Source: Teretinema sp942493045 (GTDB taxonomy: Bacteria; Spirochaetota; Spirochaetia; Treponematales; Treponemataceae). From it: DNA of 64,000 bases. The notes below the pieces were generated by a model, which saw only the letters and a program-made list of their open reading frames with translations, was not told the origin of the DNA and did not search any database. Position numbers and translations under genes: made by a program. The first letter of the stretch is position 1, and every line of letters starts with the position of its first letter. Location: positions 2,170,001-2,234,000 of the forward strand of contig OW818665.1 of NCBI GenBank assembly GCA_942493045.1. Reading direction: 5' to 3'. Below, one piece after another: positions 15,887-24,495 of this stretch.

Positions 15887-17445
15887 GATCGCTCCCGGTA
15901 CTCAGTGGGCGTCAGCCCTACGCATTTTTTAAACAGCTTGCTGAAATAGTTCGGGTCGCTATACCCGGATTCAGCGCTGATCTCCTTGACGCTCAGCGAA
16001 AGATCCCGCAGCAGGGTTTTAGCCTTCTGCATGCGCGCCATAGTAACATAATCGATAAAATTCTCGCCGGTCTCTTCTTTGAACAGTTTGCTGAAGTAAA
16101 AGGGGCTGACCTCCACCTTACGTGATACGTCATCCAGGGAGATATCCCGGCTCAGGTTATCGTCTATATACGAACAGGCTTTCACTATGATCGGGCTCAT
16201 GCGCTTCTGTTTATGCTCGATGATCACCGAAAGGCATTCATCGATAGCCGAAAGCACCCAGGACGCCAGGGCCGGCAGATCGTCGATAGCGTCAATGCGC
16301 TTCCAGGTATCCTTCCAAACATGGAAGCCGCCAAAACCGCTCTGCATGTCCCGGGCCACGGAGCGTACCCGGACCAGCATTTCGAACAATACCGAGCGGA
16401 TAATTCCCGGATCGGAAGAATACTGGCGGAACAGCCATTCGGTAATACTGCTGTACAGGCCGTGTACGCTCTGCAGGTCGCCGGCCAGCACGCGGTCCAG
16501 CATTTTCTTTTCCAGATCGGCCGGGTATTCCTCTCCGGCATGCAGGCTGTCCTTGACTAGCGACGCGAACAGCACCTCATTGATCGCTTCGCTGGAATTG
16601 AGGGCTGTCAGCGACTCGTTGTAGGCCGAAAGAGAGCGGGACAGGTTGTTTTCGATACGGCTGACGCCCATCTTGATCCGCAAGCCCAGTCTGGTGCACA
16701 GCCGGGCATGCACCTGGTGCATAAAAGATTCCAGGGCGTCCGGAACGCCATAGAGCTCCTCGCCGGCCGGCACGTATAGCACCACCCGGTTGCGCATCAG
16801 CGGGCCGATCACGCAGGGACAGACCGAGGAAAGCAGGTCGCGCACGGTGGCGTACATTTGCGAGCGGTCCGATTCGACATAGTCGTGGAACTCGATCGTC
16901 ACAAAAAAATAGTGCACTTCATGGATATTGAAAAAATCCAGATAGGACTCGATGTCGCTGTTCTTGTCCGACGGAAAGATCAGTGAATAAATGAAATCGC
17001 TCTCTACGATAGTTACCACGGAGTCGAGTTTTTCGCGGATCTGAATATCGGAGATCTGCTTGCGGCGCAGCTGATCCACCTCCGACATGGCCGAGCGCAG
17101 GGTCGCGGTGATGATATTGCGGTTAACCGGCTTGGACAAATACTCGTAGACGCCGAGGTTTACGGCTTGCTGGGCATAGTCAAAGCGGTCGAAGGCCGTC
17201 AGCACCACAATCACCAGCGTCGGACTGAATTCGCGGATTGCTTTTATGGCTTCAATACCGTTAAGTCCCGGCATATTAATATCCATGAAGGCGATATCAA
17301 TACCGTGTTCACGGCACAGTGACACCGCGTCGGCGCCGTTACGGGACGGGAAAAGCTCCACCTGGCCGGGAAAATTGCGGTCCAGAATGAAGGTCAAAGA
17401 GTCAATTACAATCTGTTCATCATCAGCGAGCAGAATCTTGTACAT
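15883..17445 (-). CDS. AraC-type response regulator (YesN family)
   Basis: 520 residues. The receiver domain (about 1-125) has the acidic pair DDEQ, phospho-acceptor Asp in FMDINMPGLNG, Thr in VLTAFDRFDYA and Lys in YLSKPV. A linker of about 280 residues follows, with PAS/YesN-like helical content. The C terminus (about 420-520) is an AraC DNA-binding domain with two helix-turn-helix units (ISLDDVSRKVEVSPFYFSKL and ISAESGYSDPNYFSKLF). It overlaps the kinase gene by 23 nt. It most likely activates the sugar import genes just downstream; the duplicated blocks before the two chvE copies are candidate targets. Confidence 0.92.
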   Translation of the reverse strand: MYKILLADDEQIVIDSLTFILDRNFPGQVELFPSRNGADAVSLCREHGIDIAFMDINMPGLNGIEAIKAIREFSPTLVIVVLTAFDRFDYAQQAVNLGVYEYLSKPVNRNIITATLRSAMSEVDQLRRKQISDIQIREKLDSVVTIVESDFIYSLIFPSDKNSDIESYLDFFNIHEVHYFFVTIEFHDYVESDRSQMYATVRDLLSSVCPCVIGPLMRNRVVLYVPAGEELYGVPDALESFMHQVHARLCTRLGLRIKMGVSRIENNLSRSLSAYNESLTALNSSEAINEVLFASLVKDSLHAGEEYPADLEKKMLDRVLAGDLQSVHGLYSSITEWLFRQYSSDPGIIRSVLFEMLVRVRSVARDMQSGFGGFHVWKDTWKRIDAIDDLPALASWVLSAIDECLSVIIEHKQKRMSPIIVKACSYIDDNLSRDISLDDVSRKVEVSPFYFSKLFKEETGENFIDYVTMARMQKAKTLLRDLSLSVKEISAESGYSDPNYFSKLFKKCVGLTPTEYRERS

Positions 17446-18943
17446 GGCGTATCCTTATTACAAAGCTGGTGCCGGCTTGCGGACTGTTACTGACAATATC
17501 AAATATGTCTTCGTCATTATAAAACACCCGTAGTCGGGTTATAACATTTATCATACCGATGCCCACGGCCGGCGACGCCGAAATCTCTCCCGGATCATAG
17601 GGGCCGCCATTATTCCGCTCCTGATAAAAATAGGCGCCGTGCAGCAGTTTCTCGCGCAGCTCCTCAGTAATTCCCTTACCGTTGTCGGATACCGTTACCA
17701 CCAGTAACTCACCGTCATCGCGTACCGAAAGGGTTATTTTGCCCCCGGATTTCATATCGGCGATACCGTGCTTGATGGCATTCTCCACCAGCGGCTGCAG
17801 CACCATACTCGGCATCGGCACGTTCAGATCGGCGCAGTCGACGCGCTTTTCGTAGTCCAGCCGGTCCGCGAAGCGCACCTTCATGATATACATGTAATTA
17901 TCGACCAGGGTCAGCTCCTCCGAAAGCAGGGTGGCTTTGTCCATATTCTGGATATTGTACCGGAAAAAATCCGCCGTCTTTTCGATAAAGGTACAGGTAT
18001 TGTCGGCGCCTTCCATCATGGCCAGCTGAGCCCCGGCGTTCAGCGTATTAAACAGAAAATGCGGGTTGATCTGGGCCTGAAGGGTCTTAAGCTGGGCATC
18101 TTTGTACATTTCCCGGATCTGGAGCTCCTTGTTGCGCAGGTTGCTTTCTATCTCGGCCTTGGTACGGATGGTATCGACATACTCCCGGATACTGACAGTC
18201 ATGCGGTCAAAGGCCCGGAAAATCGTGCCGACCTCATCCTGGCCCTGCACATCCACCACCTGAACATTAAAGTTGCCGGCGGCGATTTCGTTGGCGGCAT
18301 GGGAGAGATCCACCAACGGCCCGGTAATTTTGTAGATCAGAATATATACCATCAAAAAATTTATCCCGATCATTGCCGCCAGAATGAGAATACTGAGACC
18401 CTCGACAACCTTCATATCATTGAACAACAGACCGTAGCTGGCGATGTTGCGATCAAAGTAGAGCCGGTTCAGATCATCGATAGTGTCGCTCAAGTATCCG
18501 TACACCCGCAGGGCCGCGCTGTAATTTGAAACGTACTGGGTAATATTATTGGCGCGGCGGGCGTAGATGGCCTTGTCGCCGTATTCCAGAAAACTTTCCA
18601 TGATGCGCCGGAGCTTGTACTCCAGCAGCAGAACTTCATCCGCGGAAATCTCGCTGTTAAAGGCCGCCGCCAGAGTATCCAGCCTTCCGCGCAGGCTGAA
18701 ATACGTTTCGATACTTTCAAAGGTACGTACCGATATATACTTTTCCATGCTGCCTTCCAGCTCGGTAAGCGCTGAATGAAATTCTTTGAGGTTGACATTA
18801 GAGCGGTAAGCGTCGGTCATGGAGATGGCCACGGAATTGAGACTGATAAAACTGTACAGCACCATCACGCACATCAGCGCGGCGGTCAGAAAAAACGAGT
18901 ACAGCAGGCGCGAGCGGATACTGTAATTCTTGCGTCTAATCAT
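17423..18943 (-). CDS. Sensor histidine kinase (LytS/YesM family)
   Basis: 506 residues. Membrane helices at about 12-34 and 182-205 frame a periplasmic domain of about 145 residues rich in helices. A HAMP domain follows, then the His_kinase box LKTLQAQINPHFLFNTLNAG with the phospho-accepting His. The ATP-binding domain has N box PLVENAIKHGI and G box SDNGKGI. Its gene overlaps the regulator downstream by 23 nt and the binding-protein gene upstream by 8 nt. A compact helical sensor domain, with no Cache domain seen, fits kinases that sense sugar through a partner binding protein. Confidence 0.92.
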   Translation of the reverse strand: MIRRKNYSIRSRLLYSFFLTAALMCVMVLYSFISLNSVAISMTDAYRSNVNLKEFHSALTELEGSMEKYISVRTFESIETYFSLRGRLDTLAAAFNSEISADEVLLLEYKLRRIMESFLEYGDKAIYARRANNITQYVSNYSAALRVYGYLSDTIDDLNRLYFDRNIASYGLLFNDMKVVEGLSILILAAMIGINFLMVYILIYKITGPLVDLSHAANEIAAGNFNVQVVDVQGQDEVGTIFRAFDRMTVSIREYVDTIRTKAEIESNLRNKELQIREMYKDAQLKTLQAQINPHFLFNTLNAGAQLAMMEGADNTCTFIEKTADFFRYNIQNMDKATLLSEELTLVDNYMYIMKVRFADRLDYEKRVDCADLNVPMPSMVLQPLVENAIKHGIADMKSGGKITLSVRDDGELLVVTVSDNGKGITEELREKLLHGAYFYQERNNGGPYDPGEISASPAVGIGMINVITRLRVFYNDEDIFDIVSNSPQAGTSFVIRIRHVQDSAR

Positions 18944-19931
18944 CGAGGAATCCCGCGAGGTTCTGTTTAGTTACCACATGCATGTCCGTGATGATGTAGT
19001 CATTGGCGTGCTTTTTTTCCAAAAATTCGACCATAGCCTCCATCGCCCGGCGTCCCATCTGCTTAGCGTCAATTACCACCGCCGCGTGTATCAGCCCCTT
19101 GCGCACAAACTCCAGTATCTCCTCGCTTTCCCGGAAGGCGATTATGGAAACGCGGTCACTGCGGTTCAGGTCGATCACCGCCTGGGTTACCCGCAGGGTA
19201 TCCTCGACCGAGAGGGACACGATAACATCTATTTCAGGGTCATTCAGAATAATCCTCCGGATTGTCTCGTCCACCACGATTTCGCTGCGGTAGGAAATAC
19301 CCATCGGTATTATGCGGATCCCCGCGTTTTTCTGCACCGCCTCGCGCATGCTGGAAAGCATGATATTCTCCGGTGAACTGGCGACCTCATTATCGAGCAG
19401 TACTACCACCCGGGCGCTTTCTCCGGCCGCGTCCAGCACCAGATTTCCCAGCAGCCGGCCCAGTTCATAGCTGCTTACTCCCACAAAGGACTGCCGGGGG
19501 CTGTTGATGGCGTCATTCTCCAGCGTGACTACCGGAATACCCTTGCTGGCCGCCTGCCGGATAGGCTCCAGCATCGAGAGTTCATCCACCACAAAGCTGA
19601 TAATGCCGCTGGCGCGGGCCGCGATGGCATAATCCATATATTCGGCAAAGGTAGTGCGGTCCGCGTCGTTTACCGGTCCGATCAGCTCGACAACCGCGTT
19701 CAGCGAGGACGCGCTGTCAACCGCTCCCTGATAGATTTCCCGTGAAAAAGGGGAGTCCGTACGGCGGCCGATCATCACGATATGATATTTAAGAGATTCT
19801 CCCTGCGGAACCCGGTGCGAGAGGGCTACCCGTGAGGTCGCGCCTAACAGCACAAACAGCGAAACTATAATCAAAACGCTGGTCACCCCAAGCAATGATA
19901 ACAGCAGGATTGTTGATCTACGTCTCTGCAT
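18936..19931 (-). CDS. Membrane-anchored periplasmic sugar-binding protein (sensor partner)
   Basis: 331 residues. An N-terminal basic tail (MQRRR) and one long hydrophobic helix (about 7-29) have neither a lipobox nor a clear cleavage site, so the protein is probably tethered. The rest is a type I (ribose/LacI-like) binding fold: YHIVMIGRRTDSPFSREIYQ, VTLENDAINSPRQSFVGVS, VIVSLSVEDTLRVTQAVI. It is first in the operon, with a GGGAG site about 10 nt before the start, and overlaps the kinase gene by 8 nt. Its position argues for a sensing partner of the kinase. The ligand cannot be read from sequence. Confidence 0.85.
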   Translation of the reverse strand: MQRRRSTILLLSLLGVTSVLIIVSLFVLLGATSRVALSHRVPQGESLKYHIVMIGRRTDSPFSREIYQGAVDSASSLNAVVELIGPVNDADRTTFAEYMDYAIAARASGIISFVVDELSMLEPIRQAASKGIPVVTLENDAINSPRQSFVGVSSYELGRLLGNLVLDAAGESARVVVLLDNEVASSPENIMLSSMREAVQKNAGIRIIPMGISYRSEIVVDETIRRIILNDPEIDVIVSLSVEDTLRVTQAVIDLNRSDRVSIIAFRESEEILEFVRKGLIHAAVVIDAKQMGRRAMEAMVEFLEKKHANDYIITDMHVVTKQNLAGFLDD

Positions 19932-19964
19932 TCAGAATATTCTCCCTAATGTAGAACAAGGTTG

Positions 19965-20579
19965 TCAAAAATATAACACCCGGGCGGCGGCCAGGGCAGT
20001 CAGCAGTACCGGCAGAGCCAAAGGAACGGAAAAAACCGGATGCGTCAGAGCCGCGTTATACAGAATATGCAGCGCTATACCGAGAACCAGCGGCCAAAAA
20101 CGGCGCGCGGCCCGGACGGCTAGGCTTTGCTGAGGCGCGGCCGCTTCCGGCAGCTGTGCAGCGCGGGCGCAAAAAACACCGGTGCAGCCGTGAAACAGTA
20201 CCGCGGTCAGAGCCCGGTACAGCAGCAAAACCGGAGCGGCGGCGGCATACACCAGCGACTCAAAGCCGGCAAAGGCCAGGGCCGCGCCCACCGCCGGCGC
20301 GGCTGAAACGTTCCGGGCTGTCCCGGTATTGAACAGTTGCCCGGCCAGAAAAATAGCGGCAAATTTGAACAGTTCTTCCACGATCGGCAGACTTAAAGCG
20401 CGCTGAGCGACCGCGGATAACACGACAGTAGTAAACAGATAGGCCGGAAATACCGCTAAAATCCCGAAAAAGGCAAAACCCAGCAACAGGCGCCAGGAAA
20501 GAGAGCGTGCCCTTCGGCTGTACAGCATCCAGCAGATCAGCGGAACGAAAGAGGCCAAACAATACCAGAGCACTTGCAT
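19965..20579 (-). CDS. PrsW-like intramembrane protease family protein
   Basis: 204 residues with about six or seven hydrophobic segments. PrsW-type motifs can be seen: VEELFKFAAIF (the EExxK box), AFAGFESLVYA (the FxxxE box), and His residues in VLFHGCTG and LHILYN. In the family these residues sit in the membrane and cut anti-sigma factors or other membrane proteins. The third box is degenerate here (His-x-x-x-Gly in place of His-x-x-x-Asp), so catalysis is uncertain. The gene is divergent from aroK, and both promoters fall in the 95 bp between them. Confidence 0.65.
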   Translation of the reverse strand: MQVLWYCLASFVPLICWMLYSRRARSLSWRLLLGFAFFGILAVFPAYLFTTVVLSAVAQRALSLPIVEELFKFAAIFLAGQLFNTGTARNVSAAPAVGAALAFAGFESLVYAAAAPVLLLYRALTAVLFHGCTGVFCARAAQLPEAAAPQQSLAVRAARRFWPLVLGIALHILYNAALTHPVFSVPLALPVLLTALAAARVLYF

Positions 20580-20585
20580 ATAAGC

Positions 20586-20614
20586 AGGATAACGGCGGAA
20601 CTTCAGGATGACAA
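20586..20614 (-). promoter_or_regulatory. Promoter of the PrsW-like gene, predicted leaderless
   Basis: On the minus strand TTGTCA (20609-20614), a 17-nt spacer and TATCCT (20586-20591) are followed by only 6 nt before the ATG at 20579. There is no room for a Shine-Dalgarno sequence. Confidence 0.65.
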
Positions 20615-20631
20615 GTAAAAAATGAACGCTT

Positions 20632-20660
20632 TTGCAAAAGCACCCTCAATGTTATATACT
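20632..20660 (+). promoter_or_regulatory. Promoter of aroK, very short leader
   Basis: TTGCAA (20632-20637), 17 nt, TATACT (20655-20660). The ATG at 20675 lies 14 nt after the -10 box, leaving about 8 nt of leader and no ribosome site. Confidence 0.7.
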
Positions 20661-20674
20661 TTGCGGTAATACCC

Positions 20675-21220
20675 ATGGAAACCGCAAAAAAAATACTAAT
20701 ACTTACCGGTATGAAGCATACTGGCAAGTCCACCGTAGGAAAATTACTCGCCGAACGCTGTCAACTGCCTTTTTTCGATACCGATGACGTAATTAAATCA
20801 CTGTCCGGGCTTTCGGCCAGGGAATTATATCAGAGAGGCGGGCAGATTCTGATGCAGGAATGGGAAACGCGCGCTTGTGAATATATAGTAGAAAAATTGT
20901 CCGGAGCGGGCGCGATAGTAGCCACCGGCGGCGGAATTTCCGACAATCCGGCCGCCTGCGCGCTGTTGGCGGCAGCCGGCCGTTTCGCATACCTGGATAC
21001 CGACTTTGAAACAGTCTACGCGCGGGTATTGGAAAGCGCGCGCCTGGATCAGGAGATGCCGGCTTTTTTGACCGGCCCCGATCCGGAGCAGAATTTCCGG
21101 ATTCTTTTTCACCGGCGTACCGAAACTTATGCTAAAATGGCTGATATCCGCGTAAAAACCGGAACAATGGGGCCTGCTGCCGTCGCACAAACTGTGTTAG
21201 GATATTTGCAAGATGAGTAA
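20675..21220 (+). CDS. aroK: Shikimate kinase
   Basis: 181 residues, usual length. It phosphorylates shikimate in the aromatic amino-acid pathway. The Walker A loop is LTGMKHTGKSTVGKLLA (about 11-27). DTDDVI (about 36) is the Mg/shikimate-binding Asp pair, ATGGGISDNP (about 88) is the GGG shikimate loop, and FHRRTETYAKMAD (about 149) is the adenine/lid Arg region. Its end overlaps the start of the GGDEF-EAL gene by 8 nt, so the two are probably co-translated despite having no evident functional link. Confidence 0.88.
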   Translation: METAKKILILTGMKHTGKSTVGKLLAERCQLPFFDTDDVIKSLSGLSARELYQRGGQILMQEWETRACEYIVEKLSGAGAIVATGGGISDNPAACALLAAAGRFAYLDTDFETVYARVLESARLDQEMPAFLTGPDPEQNFRILFHRRTETYAKMADIRVKTGTMGPAAVAQTVLGYLQDE

Positions 21221-23291
21221 GGAACGAATTTTTATCGTTGAGGATGAACGCATTATCGCCATCGACCTCCAGCGGCGTCTGGAACGGCTGGGCTACGCGG
21301 TCTGCGGTTCAGCCACTAACGGCCTCGACGCCCTGGAAGGCATTCGCTCCCAACGGCCCGATCTGGTACTGATGGACATTGTGCTGCCTGGCGACCTGGA
21401 CGGTATCGATGTGGCCGTCAAACTCAAGGAAGAAGGCGGCGCGCCGGTTATCTTCCTTTCGGCCTATACCGACATTAACACCCTCAACCGCGCCAAAATG
21501 GCCAATCCCCTCGGATATATCCTGAAACCCTTCAAAGAACGCGAACTGGCCACCGTTCTGGAAATGGCCCTGTTCAAAAGCATTGCCGACACCCGCATCC
21601 GCGAAAAAGAAAAGTTATTCTCGGCCATCCTTAATTCCACAACCGACGCCATTATTGTCGCCGACTCCCGCTCCCAGGTCGCTTTTTTGAATCCTGAAGC
21701 CGAACAGATTCTGGAAATTTCCGACGCTGAAGCCAAAAACATGCCTCTGACCCAGATATTAACACTCTCGGACATGGAAAGCGGCGCGCCCTTTAAAATG
21801 CCGGCTTTTGGGCCCGACCTCAAAGTACTCAAACTGCGGAATCTACGCCTCACCAACCGGCGCGGAAAATCTTTCGTGGTGGAGATGTCCATCACCCGCG
21901 AAATCTCCGACATCCGCAAGGAATCCCAGTATTTTGTGGCCTTCAAGGATATCTCGGCCATTCATGAAATCACCGATACCCTGCGTTATCAGACCAGTCA
22001 TGACATCCTGACCGGCCTGTTGAACCGCAATGAACTGGCCCTCCGCCTCAACGAAACCCTGACCGAAACCGCCGAAAAACCGGGAACCGCCTCAGTTTTG
22101 TATATCGATATAGATCATTTTAAGGTACTCAATGACTCCAGCGGCACCGAAGCCGGAGACCAGCTGCTCAGGCAGGTGGCGGAACTGCTGCGCGGACACT
22201 TAAGCGGCCCGGATTACGCCGCGCGCGTCGGCGGAGATGATTTTGTACTGGTGCATTTTGATAATCCGTCATCCGAGCAGGTCCTGGACACCAGGACACT
22301 GGCCAAAGTGCTGACCGTGGAGGCTCAAACCCAGAATTTTAACTGGAAGGGCAAGGCTTTCGCCGTTTCACTGAGTATCGGTATCGTTCCGCTGGACCCG
22401 CTGTTCAAAAACGAGCATGAGGTGATGATCGCCGGTAACGAAACCGTGCGGCGCACCACAGAATCCGGCGGCAACCGCTATACTTTTTTCAGCCGCGACG
22501 AAGCCGCCGAAGAAGGACATCTCAGCATCAGCGAGTGGATCAACCGCATTCAGGACGCTCTGGGCGGCAATTCCTTCCGGCTGTATTATCAGCCCATCCA
22601 ACCGCTCGATCCGGCCAACAAGAGCGCGAAAATTGAAGTACTGTTGCGCATGGCCGCTCCGGATGGGTCGATCATTCCGCCGAACATGTTCATACCCATT
22701 GCCGAGCGCTATAATATCATGCCGGCGGTGGACCGCTGGGTGATCCGCCACAGCATGCGTACCTATGCCGAACTGACTACCGCCGGAGACCCGCTGGCCC
22801 AGACCATCATGTGCATCAATCTCTCCGGAGGCTCGCTGCTGGATGAGTCCATAATCGGCTTTATCATCGACATGGCTTCGGAATACCGGGTACTGCCTTC
22901 CAGGGTCTGCCTGGAAGTCACCGAATCCAACGCCATATTGAATCTGTCCTCGGCTTCCCGCTTTATCCGCATCCTCAAAGAACGCGGCTTTTCCTTTGCC
23001 CTGGACGACTTCGGTTCCGGTTTTTCCTCTTTCGGCTATCTAAAGAATCTGCCGGTGGACTACCTGAAGATCGACGGGTCCTTTATCAGAAACATGGACA
23101 AGGACAAGGTCGATTACACCATGGTTCAGGCTATCAGCAGCATGTGCAAGGTTCTGGGCTTGCAGACCATCGGCGAATTCGCCGAGAACGACACCATTAT
23201 AAAAATGCTCGCCGATATCGGTGTCACCTATGCCCAGGGCTATGGTATTTCCAAACCCCTGCCCTTTCTGGCCAAACCGCGCTCCCACTGA
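21213..23291 (+). CDS. Response regulator with PAS, GGDEF and EAL domains (c-di-GMP signalling)
   Basis: 692 residues: receiver (1-122; DE pair at EDER, Asp in LVLMDIVLPGD, Lys in YILKPFKER), PAS (about 138-255), GGDEF (about 265-425), EAL (about 440-690). The cyclase signature reads RVGGDDF, with Asp in place of the usual Glu, and no RxxD inhibitory site is seen before it. The EAL half keeps the key residues: IEVLLRM, LEVTES, ALDDFGSGFSS and YLKIDGSF. I infer a phosphodiesterase with a weak or GTP-sensing cyclase domain. It would break down cyclic di-GMP on a phosphorylation signal; its cognate kinase is not adjacent. Confidence 0.9.
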   Translation: MSKERIFIVEDERIIAIDLQRRLERLGYAVCGSATNGLDALEGIRSQRPDLVLMDIVLPGDLDGIDVAVKLKEEGGAPVIFLSAYTDINTLNRAKMANPLGYILKPFKERELATVLEMALFKSIADTRIREKEKLFSAILNSTTDAIIVADSRSQVAFLNPEAEQILEISDAEAKNMPLTQILTLSDMESGAPFKMPAFGPDLKVLKLRNLRLTNRRGKSFVVEMSITREISDIRKESQYFVAFKDISAIHEITDTLRYQTSHDILTGLLNRNELALRLNETLTETAEKPGTASVLYIDIDHFKVLNDSSGTEAGDQLLRQVAELLRGHLSGPDYAARVGGDDFVLVHFDNPSSEQVLDTRTLAKVLTVEAQTQNFNWKGKAFAVSLSIGIVPLDPLFKNEHEVMIAGNETVRRTTESGGNRYTFFSRDEAAEEGHLSISEWINRIQDALGGNSFRLYYQPIQPLDPANKSAKIEVLLRMAAPDGSIIPPNMFIPIAERYNIMPAVDRWVIRHSMRTYAELTTAGDPLAQTIMCINLSGGSLLDESIIGFIIDMASEYRVLPSRVCLEVTESNAILNLSSASRFIRILKERGFSFALDDFGSGFSSFGYLKNLPVDYLKIDGSFIRNMDKDKVDYTMVQAISSMCKVLGLQTIGEFAENDTIIKMLADIGVTYAQGYGISKPLPFLAKPRSH

Positions 23292-23317
23292 CCGGCCGCG
23301 CTCCTACTGACCGGCCG
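23280..23317. repeat. Tandem 19-bp duplication at the 3' end of the GGDEF-EAL gene
   Basis: CGCTCCCACTGACCGGCCG (23280-23298) is followed directly by a copy with one change (T for C at the seventh base). The first copy includes the TGA stop codon, so the duplication leaves the protein unchanged. Confidence 0.6.
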
Positions 23318-23326
23318 CGCGGTCGA

Positions 23327-24412
23327 TCAGTCTCCCAGGCAGGTTCCGACATCGCGGGCCGCCTCGATCATGCGGTGATCGGAGGGCACGGTCTTGATGC
23401 GGTTGGCGATTTTTTCCAGAGGCACCCCTTCAATCGTATTATCGCGCAAGGCCACCATTTTCCCGTAGTCGCCGGCGGCCAGCATATTGGCCGCCGCCGT
23501 GCCAAACTGGGTGGCCAGCACCCGGTCAAAGGCCACCGGCGTCCCGCCGCGCTGCAGGTAGCCGAGCACCGTTACCCGCGACTCCAAACCCGTAGCGCCT
23601 TCAATTTCCCGGGCCACGCGGTAGCCTATCGAACCGGACATGGTTTCCCGTGACTTTTTGAAGGTTTTCTTGTCCATCATCGATTCCTGCATGGAAAGGG
23701 CGCCCTCCGCCACCACGACTATGGAAAAAGTCTTTCCGCCGCGCACGCGACTGTCCAGATGGGCGGCAATACTGTCAATGTTATAGGGAATTTCCGGCAG
23801 CAGCACGACATCGCCGCCGCCGGCGACCCCGGCGTACAAACCGAGCCAGCCGGCCTTATGGCCCATCACCTCTATCACCATTACCCGGTTATGGCTGGAA
23901 GCCGTCGAATGCAGCCGGTCGATGGCATCGGTGGCCACGCAGAGGGCGGTATGAAAGCCGAAGGTGATATCGGTTTCCACAATATCGTTATCTATCGTTT
24001 TGGGCAGGCCGATCACATTCAGGCCTTCGCGGGACAGTAAATGGCCGGTGGTATTAGTGCCGTTGCCGCCAAGCACCACCAGGGCATCCAGATCGAAGCG
24101 CCGATAGTTTTCCTTTATCATATCCACCGCGCCGAGCCCGTCCTCGGAATGCCAGTCTTTGTCCTTAAAGGGTTTTTCCCGGGAAGTTCCCAAAATGGTA
24201 CCACCGTGCGCCAGGATACCGGAAAAGTCGGCGGTTTTAAGCTCCCGGCAGCGGCCGTCAATCAAGCCGCGGTAGCCGTTTTCAAAACCGATTACCTTCA
24301 TTCCGTAAATATCGATGGCCGTTCGGGCTACGCCCCGGATGGCGGCGTTCAATCCCGGGGCATCCCCGCCGGAGGTAAGTATTCCAAAAGTTTTTGTGAC
24401 CGATTTAGGCAT
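23327..24412 (-). CDS. pfkA: 6-phosphofructokinase (mixed-substrate group III type)
   Basis: 361 residues. It phosphorylates fructose 6-phosphate in glycolysis. GILTSGGDAPGLNAAIRG is the N-terminal phosphoryl-donor loop, and GLPKTIDNDI carries the catalytic Asp. The donor-binding loop reads LGGNGTNT. The Gly in the GGNGT loop is the residue linked to ATP use (Asp would mark PPi use), whereas the Lys of PKTIDND is shared with PPi-type enzymes. This combination marks the 'mixed' group III clade, in which donor specificity varies. Asn replaces the Mg-binding Asp of GGDGS/T. The gene is convergent with the c-di-GMP gene (35-bp gap) and has a GGGAG ribosome site. Confidence 0.88.
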   Translation of the reverse strand: MPKSVTKTFGILTSGGDAPGLNAAIRGVARTAIDIYGMKVIGFENGYRGLIDGRCRELKTADFSGILAHGGTILGTSREKPFKDKDWHSEDGLGAVDMIKENYRRFDLDALVVLGGNGTNTTGHLLSREGLNVIGLPKTIDNDIVETDITFGFHTALCVATDAIDRLHSTASSHNRVMVIEVMGHKAGWLGLYAGVAGGGDVVLLPEIPYNIDSIAAHLDSRVRGGKTFSIVVVAEGALSMQESMMDKKTFKKSRETMSGSIGYRVAREIEGATGLESRVTVLGYLQRGGTPVAFDRVLATQFGTAAANMLAAGDYGKMVALRDNTIEGVPLEKIANRIKTVPSDHRMIEAARDVGTCLGD

Positions 24413-24457
24413 TTTTATAAGGCTCCCTGTAGGCTTCAGTATAACGTATACCAGGGT

Positions 24458-24485
24458 TTTTCAATATTTTTTTTTCTGGTATTAT
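24458..24485 (+). promoter_or_regulatory. Putative promoter of the DUF4015 gene, near-leaderless
   Basis: TTTTCA (24458-24463), 16 nt, TATTAT (24480-24485). The ATG at 24496 is 10 nt further, with no Shine-Dalgarno sequence between. Confidence 0.5.
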
Positions 24486-24495
24486 CTGTTTTAAT

